From contig CP136064.1 of the NCBI GenBank assembly GCA_032622095.1, forward strand, positions 256,413,863-256,477,862: DNA of 64,000 nt. Reading direction: 5' to 3'. This document shows, in pieces, positions 48,801 through 57,800 of the stretch (the first letter of the stretch is position 1; each line of letters starts with the position of its first letter). The notes under the pieces were generated by a model that saw only the letters and a program-made list of their open reading frames with translations, had not been told where the DNA came from and searched no databases. Source of the stretch: Siphonodentalium dalli (Eukaryota; Mollusca; Scaphopoda; Gadilida; Siphonodentaliidae). The translations under genes and the position numbers were made by a program.

Positions 48801-51800
48801 ACTGTAACTATCACAATGTGGTCAAGGAGCCGGTTCCAATGATATCCATATTTGTATGGTTCTATCGAGACAGACCGAAGATATTTTAGGCTGTTGAAGC
48901 TTTATTTGGCTGGATTTGGCCGGTTTGTTGGGTAAAGGGTTAATTTTGATTATGACTTCATCAAGTTGTACCACCAGCACCATTTCTTCTTAGTGTAAAA
49001 GTATCTATCAATAATTACACCCACTTCATTCTCTATAGTAAATTGCCGTTGAGTTTATCAAAGCTAATGTAACTATATCGGATAATTACATTTGGTCGAG
49101 ATTTTATCAGTGCAACAAAGACGACATTTTTGTTTTCATGAACGGTATGAAAGCCAATAAAAGAATAATAAATAAATGTCCAAATAAAGACAATGCCCCA
49201 ATGAAATAAACATTCCCAAGCTGTTTACAGAGTATAAATTTGGTCGTATTTGCAACGTTTCGTCACGAAATGCATGGCTAATCTTACACAACTTTTTTGT
49301 TTTCATTTCATTTATTTACATTTTCACATTTGCATTATGATTTTTGAAAGACCACAGGAGCTTGGAACTTGATCAATAACTGTCTTAATTAGGCAAATTA
49401 GCCAGAGCTTAAAATTCGGCGAGAATCCAACCGAAGATTCTCGTAAATATTCTCGCAAAATACCATGGATTCTTGCGAAATAGTATGTTTGGATTCTCGC
49501 AAAATTGAACGGAATACATGCCCTGTTAGCAATGTTTTGGTCATAATGCTGGACCCAAATTTGCTAATTAAGGAAGTTATTGATAAAGTTCCAAACTCCT
49601 ATGGTATTGTAAGACCGTCACAAGTCCATGCATGGTACCGTACATTATAATTTTCTGGGCACAACATGTCAACAATTTATAAATTATAAATATCTACACA
49701 CCTGTAGTTGAGCGTCGTCGGAGAACATGTCCCATATCCTACGCTTCCTCAAATCAATTCCCTTACCTGGATGCTGTAACAAAAAGTACAAAATGAGGGG
49801 GTGCTCCAAACAATGTATTGTAGCATCTATATATACTGGATAGGAATACATTACAAGGCATTCACAATTTCAAAATAAAGTTATTGGAAGTTCGCTGCAC
49901 AACTAACAAATAACACCTTCCACAAGGCCCCCAAACCTGCAAATAACGTGCCTGTCATTTGCAGAATGAGGTCCCCAGAGGGTGAATTTAGTGATGCTAT
50001 CCCGCATAGCGGGCTAGCATCACCAAATTCACCCTCTGGAGACCTCATTCTGCTTAGGCCTCATCTTCTGGGACGTATCTATAGTCTCAAATTAACATTG
50101 TTTTTAGTTACATTTTCCCTTCTGGGAAGTTTCTGTATCCCCTAATTTTCAGCAGATAAAATGCATAATCGAGGTGCCCAATGGGTGAACATCACCAACT
50201 TCAACTAGGGAACTTAGCAGAATGAGGTCCCCAGAGCAGGGAAATTTCCAGGGCTGTTTTGATACCTGTTACAGGTATGGGCGCCCAAACTTGAGAAGCC
50301 CAAATGTCCCCAAATTCCTAGTGGACAGTATTGAGTCAACCTGAATTTTCAAGGCAATACAACAATATGCGCTGTAAATAAAAAATCTGCAGTTGCAATA
50401 CAGCCTTCATTTGCATGTTGAATTTTTAAATCAGAAATATTATGTCATATTTATAATATATGCGTCTGTATCTGTGTTGGTTCGGTGTAGAAGCCGTATT
50501 TTAAAGTTATATTGGGATACCGGTACATATCCTCTGCTGGAAACAGGTATCCCCAAATTATCTCTGGATTCTGCCCTGCCCCAGAGGGTGAATTTAGTGA
50601 TGCTAGCCTGCTATGCGGGATGGCGTCACTAAATTCACCCTCTGGGGACCTCATTCTGCAAATGACAGACACATTCAAAAATACATGTAGCATAAGCGGC
50701 ATCAACAATATGCACTTCCTGGTTTTACAAGTAGATTTTGCCAAATTTAACCAATGCAAACAATTTATTTACATATTGAATTCATCATATAATTCACAAT
50801 GTTGATAATGAACACAAATAAATAATGATTGTTTAAAGACATATTATGTTTGGGTGCGTGAAACCGATAAGTTAGTATTCCGGCGCTATGACAACTGGAG
50901 GATTGAAACATTCTACTAACATCGCCGAAATTTGAAGCAAATCGACCATACCACTCCATTGAAAACAGTGTCTGATCTACGCTCAATTGTAAATATTTAC
51001 TACTCGATTCGGGACGCATCTATCGGCGATAAACTAACGAAAACGATTTCACCATCGAGAGTCACTGCATTTAATTCATATATAAGAATGATGGTGTGCG
51101 TGTCAATTTGGATATACTATTTGTAAAAATGACTATTTTGAACAAAATTATTCTCCATTTCTATTTGATCACCATACCGGAGTGTTTCACATCACTTTAA
51201 TCACATCTATAAATGGCCGCATAATTAGGGTGAATTTTCTCGAGGCGTAATTTCTTATTTTCGTAATTTTCTATTTTTTAGATACAGTCCTTTATTTTTT
51301 ATATACATTCAAGCCTTGAAATAGCGTGTCTGTCATTTGCAGAATGAGGTCCCCAGAGGGTGAATTTAGTGATGCTACCCCGCACAGCGGGCTAGCATCA
51401 CCAAATTCACCCTCTGGGGACCTCATTCTGCTTACACCTCAGCAGAATGAGGTTCCCAGAGGGTGAATTTGGTGTTGCTAGCCCGCTATGCGGGGTAGCA
51501 TCACTAAATTCACCCTCTGGGAACCTCATTCTGCATGACAGACACCCTATTTCAAAGCTTGTATATATTCTCTTCAAAATCATGATATTGATAGTGGGAA
51601 AACAGTTTTAGTTGCCGGCAACCATTTTTATAACTTTATTTACAAATTGGTTGATTACAGGATGTTAAATGAGGACAAACATCATTCATATGTTCGAAAA
51701 ACTATTCCTAATCAGTTATTGAAACATGAATTTAATGGGCATGATCATCTTGGAAGTCAGCCGATGATGTCACGTCACAGCTCTGCAAAACTGCGTCACC

Positions 51801-54800
51801 TCCCTATGTGTTGCAGGATTGTGCGAACTGTCTCATATCCATCACATGTTCCGCCGTGGTTGATTGAGAAAATAAGGTGTCCTTCACAGAATTATTTAGA
51901 TTGATTTAGCAAAATAACATTTTCCTTGATTTTCACGCCAGGGGAAAATAAATGAGGCCAAATTGAGAAACACACAATGCAACGGAGCGACCATAATTCG
52001 TGCCATCAGAAGAAAAATTGGATTTTTTCACTGAAAAGTAGCTATTTCCTTGCAGCTGAGACAAGAAACTTTTTTTTTGTGGCAATAACTCAGTTAAAAA
52101 TAGTCGGATCAAACCTATATTATAACTGGATCTGTCTTTTGGGCTGAGAAATTCATATACAAAATTTGGTCCCGATCAGATAGAAAATGATTGAGTTATA
52201 CCGTACTGACCCGCGTTTAGGCCCAGGGGGCCTTTGTTTTATTTGAGCTCAAAAATCCAAGTGGGCTTAAACCCGAATATGACCCTTTGCAAACCAAAAA
52301 TCCCAAGAAATCGGGACAGTAAAACTGAAGAAAAAATAAAGTCGATCCAGCAGAGTTTCGGTGAAATATACACGTCTTCCAGATTAAATAAAGTTAAGTA
52401 TAAGTTACTTTGAGAAAGTATTTGTTTCATTTTTATGTGTATATTAAAATATTACTTGTTGTCTTGTTTTATTGCCCAAAATTCCCATAAATGACAGTTT
52501 GTAAGCATCATGGGTCATCGGATTTTTCTGCCATTTCAGACAGTTGGGTAAATCCACTATCTATAGTCTATATCTATAGTTATTATCTATAGTTTATATC
52601 AATGTTCAGATAATTAAAAAATGTCAGAAAATTGTACAGGGAAATATTATGCAACATATAAGAGAGCGACTTAATCCGATTAGGATAACAATGAACCCAT
52701 GCAGTGCTCTATTCATGGCCCGTTGTCAACAAAGATGTTACAATACAATAGTGACCAATTTAACAAAGCCAGTGAGTCTAGTTAATTAACGAAATGACGT
52801 TGTAAATACGTATACAAAAAAACACGTGTTTTAATGTTTAGAGTCATCGCTCCCAAACCGTTGACACAGATTAATGTTTATACTATAGACTATAGTCTAT
52901 ACCGTAAAACGTGAAAAATAGCAGTTTAAAATTTTTAAATAATGATTATTATATACTAACCACCGGGTACCAATACGACATCGGTATCTCTTTTTTTGAA
53001 GGCATCTTGTGCTGTTGTTGTTGTTGAATGACAAGTGCCCCTTCTGCCCCATTATTATACCCACCGTGTGTTTACATAACCAGGGAATGAGTTCTTTTTG
53101 TGTTTGGCCACATGTAGGAACATACCGACATACAAAGAATATGTTTTTACAGTACTGTTGTTGACATGTGTGCGATGCACGCACGTGATTCTTTGAAGTG
53201 ATTGATGTTTACCGCGTTCTCAGATATACGCCGTTAGCGAGTGGGTTTGATGTCTGTTGACGTTTGGTTTCCCCCAGGAAGTATAATTGAATAAACAAAT
53301 GAGATTTTAAGATTCACTTTATTTCATTTTATATATTATTATCACTTACCTACGAAGTATAACTTTCCATTTTTCGTGGCATTCTCGCCATCACCGATCG
53401 TTTGTGAATATTCTTCCCGTTATATATTGGAATTATTTATTTGGGAAGTATCATTAGCAAATAATTACTTACCACCACTGAAATTTAACAAAATATGGGG
53501 TGGGCTTAAACACGAATATACCCCTGTGCATGGAATTTGGTCAAAAGATATGGGTGGGCTTAAACACGGGCATGGGCCTTGAGCCGGGTCAGTACGGTAG
53601 TAGCAGAAACCATGAATAAACAGACCTTAACTCACCCCTTCTTTACAGAGAAGATACACCAGAAGTCCGTTCCCACAACCCAAGTCTACAAATGACTGCT
53701 TTGTGGTAGAGCCAGACATTCTTCTTTCCTCTTCCCATAGTAACTAAAAATAAAATAGAGTTCATGATGGATGCCAGGTCACCACATAAAAAGAGTTGTC
53801 ACATTTCAAGGAAGCAAACAATATTCTGCATTCAAGCTTGCAAATAGTGTGTCTGACATTTGCAGAATGAGGTCCCCAGAAATTTAATTTAGTGATGCTA
53901 TCCTGCATACGGGGCTAGCATCACCAAATTCACCCTCTGAGTCGTCATTCTGCTTAGGCCTCATCTTCTGGAAGTATCTATAGTCTCAAATTAACATTGT
54001 TTTAGTTACTTTTTCCCTTTTGAGAAGTTTCTATATCCCCTAATTTGCAGGAGATAAAATGCATAATCGAGTTGACTAATGGGTGAGTGAATATCACCCA
54101 ACTTCAACTGGGGTTCTTCAATCTGATCCAAGGTCTCCAATAGCAGTTGAGGCCTGAGCAGAATAAGATCCCCAGAGGGTGAATTTGGTGATGCTAACCC
54201 ACAAGTGTCACTAAATTCACCCTCTGGGGACCTTGTTCTGTAAATGACAGACACTTTTTGCAGGCTTACCTGCTTTTAAGTTCTAATGAGCAAATGCATT
54301 TGAATATAAATGATTGCTTGGCGTTGAGCCTTCTTATCTGTTCCCATAGCTATAGTAACTACAAATAAAACACAGTTGAATCAAGATCAGTGTTTAAATT
54401 CAAACATTTTTTGTATGAATCAACATGAGAAATGTATTTGTGATTCTCATGTGGACAAATATAAGTGAATATAAGTAATAAACGGCTTCAATGTGGTCAT
54501 GGGTTTTGACAACAATAAAAATATGAACAATTTTGCTGAATTGTTTTTCGCAGTGAACAAGATCTTATAACAAGAAGAAACTGTCATTCAATTCTTGTGT
54601 ATTCACTTCATTGTCATATAAGGATTAACTGTCATGTGGACTGTTTTTATGGAGATGTAACCGTGAGGTAAGTGGTCATAACTTGTGTAAAACCCAAAGG
54701 GTTTTACATACAAGTTATGACCACTTACCTCACAGTTACATCTCCATAAAAACAGTCCACATGACAGTTAATCCTTATATATATATACTTTTAGCGAAAA

Positions 54801-57800
54801 AGCCACTTTTGTAAATGTATTAAAATCGAAAAGTGTATCGTGACAAAACCAGCCCAAAAATATCCCATAGCACCCTTGGCAAAGGTTAACAGGAACAATT
54901 GAAACCCGATAATTTATTAAGTCAATCCTGCGCGAATCCAAATGCGCCCAAAACATTACGCGTTCGTCTTTCCAAACCCAAATGACGTATCGATGTTGTT
55001 ATGACCTTGCAGTTATACGCCGTTGCGCATTCACCGAGAAATAACTGCAACTAGCCACGTGGGCGCCGACCAATCAGAATGCTGGATTTAGTGATAATAA
55101 CACTTAGTATGTAAATATATTAGGGTAAATATCGTTCAAACCAAAACAATAAAACACTTACAAGCAGGTACGATGCTATTCCTATGTCTTCATTTACAAA
55201 CTTCTGAGGATCAGTACTCTCAGACCAATTCTGAAAAAAGAAAAACTCAAGTTTTAACCCTTTATATGCTAAATAGGTTCTCCCATTCAGTTATACATGT
55301 ATACATTGAATGGTCTATTATTCATTTGGAGGGGTGTTCTGATAATAGAAGTAGATGACAGACATAAAAACAAAGAAATACAAGAGCTGAATGATTCATA
55401 TACAACTGTAGGGTGAGACAAGGGTATTCGCTGTCCAAACCTATTTAAGATATTTATTGACGACATAAGATCATGTTTTGATGAATCCTGCGTTTCATGC
55501 ACTCTACAACAATCTAAAGTCAACCACTTACTGTTTGCCGATGACCTACTTCTAGTTTCGAAAAGCCAAACTGGCTTACAAAGATCACTTGATAAAGTTG
55601 TCAGCTACTCTCAAGACAATGTATTACCCACGACATCAACAAAACTGAAGTAATGGGGGTTAACCCTTTACCCAACAGAACGGCCCTGTGCCAATGCATT
55701 CTCTTATATATGCGAGTCGACCATAGGTCGCCTCGCATATATAAGAGAATGCATTGGCTTAACACATTAAAAATTATAAAATTGTTAAAGAATGTAAGAA
55801 AAAATGGTAAAAAAAGATTTTTTTTAGGCCAATGCATTCTCTTATATATGCGAGGCGACCTATGGTCGACTCGCATATATAAGAGAATGCATTGGCACAG
55901 GGCTAACTGTAACTATCACAATGTGGTCAAGGAGCCGGTTCCAATGATATCCATATTTGTATGGTTCTATTGAGACAGACCGAAGATATTTTAGGCTGTT
56001 GAAGCTTTATTTGGCCGGTTTTGGCCGGTTTGTTGGGTAAAGGGTTAATCACAATTCTACTGCAGTTCCCACATTCAAAGTTTTGGGTCATGAGTTGAAA
56101 ATTTGCGATCAGTTTTCACAATTTTTGCTCAGAACATAAAATATGAACTCGTCCAAGAGTCATTCTGAACAAAAGACTTAAAGTAATTCACAAATTGTGG
56201 CGTGAAATGATAAATCGCTACAACATATCTAATCCACTGGTACTAAAACTGTTTAATACACTTGTAAAACCAATTTTGCTTTATGGAAGCCAAATATGCG
56301 CACCAGAGGGATCGCGTAATGATAGCTAACCCACTGAGAAGATACACTTGAGCTTCTGCAAACTGATACTCGGTGTAGGATCAAAGGCGGTCAACCATGC
56401 AATGAGAGTAGAACTTGGCATTTACATCGATTTCATAACACAGATTTTGAAAATTTTAAAGCGAGTTAGTGATCACCCGAACCAAATCTTCGTGCATAGA
56501 TCAAGCAAATCAATTACATACAAAACCGAAGCGAATATTATTAGGTGTATTTTAACCACAAACTGCCATGTGGCTTTGAGACATTTTATCCATACATGAT
56601 TTAACCCTTTGAGTGCCAGGTCGATTTTTGTATCAACCCATATACCCTGTGCCAATGCATTCTCTTATATATGCGAGTCGACCATAGGTCGCCTCGCATA
56701 TATAAGAGAATGCATTGGCTTAACAACTTTTTTTTTTTTCTTTTTTTTTTACAATTTTAATAATATATTCTTATATTCTTTAACAGACTTATTTTGTAGG
56801 TTTAGGGCCGATGAGATCGGCCTCTGGCACTCAAAGGGTTAATCAACTTCCAATATACCAATGGAAAATGTCAGATCTTTTACATCAAAATCAAGCCTGA
56901 GTTTAGTGTGTCTGTCATTTGCAGAATGAGGTCTCCAGATGGTGAATTTAGTGACGCTATCCCACATAGCAGGCTAGCATCACTAAATTCACCCTCTGGG
57001 GATCTCATTCTGCTTAGGACTCATCTTTGCTGGAAAGTTTCTTTATAATCAAATTTCTATAGAAACTTCTTCACATAGATTCTAATTATTTTTAGTTTAG
57101 TTTCTCTATATCCCCAAATTGGCAGACAACACATTGCAGAATCAAAGTTCCCAATGGGTGTACATCACAATATTCACCATTTGGGAACTTCAATCTGTGT
57201 CTATGTCTCCCATTGCAGATGAGCCCATGCAAAATGAGGTTCCCAGTGGGTGAATTTAGTGATGCAAGTCCGCTATGCCGGATAGCGTCACCAAATTAAC
57301 CCTCTGGGGACCTCATTCTGCTAAACTCAGGCTTGAAAATGGACACCTAACACAATCAGCTATGATTAACATTTGGGCCGACATGTCACAATGTGTGATA
57401 CATATCTGTAATTCAGCGCACAAGCAGTCGGCCACCACCTATATATATAAAAGAATAGGATATGTCTGTCTGTTCAGATTATTCACCCAGACCCCTAGAC
57501 CGATTTCAATCAAATTTGGTGTGGTGAGCCGGAGGTTATAACGACGTTAGTTTCTGAAAAAATTTACTAAAAAAAATTTAGTTAAATGAAACAATTTTTT
57601 TTTATCAATCTAAACACAAAAATTCTTTTTAATTAAATTTTTTTTTTAATCCAAATATTTGAACAAACAAATTGTGTGTGAAGCGCACAAAGTGGCCGCC
57701 GCTGAATAAAGGCTCTGTCTAAACATCATAATGTGCGCAAAGCTAAATAAAGACTCCCGAAGGACATGTTGGGCATTTTACTTAGTTTTAATATATAGAG

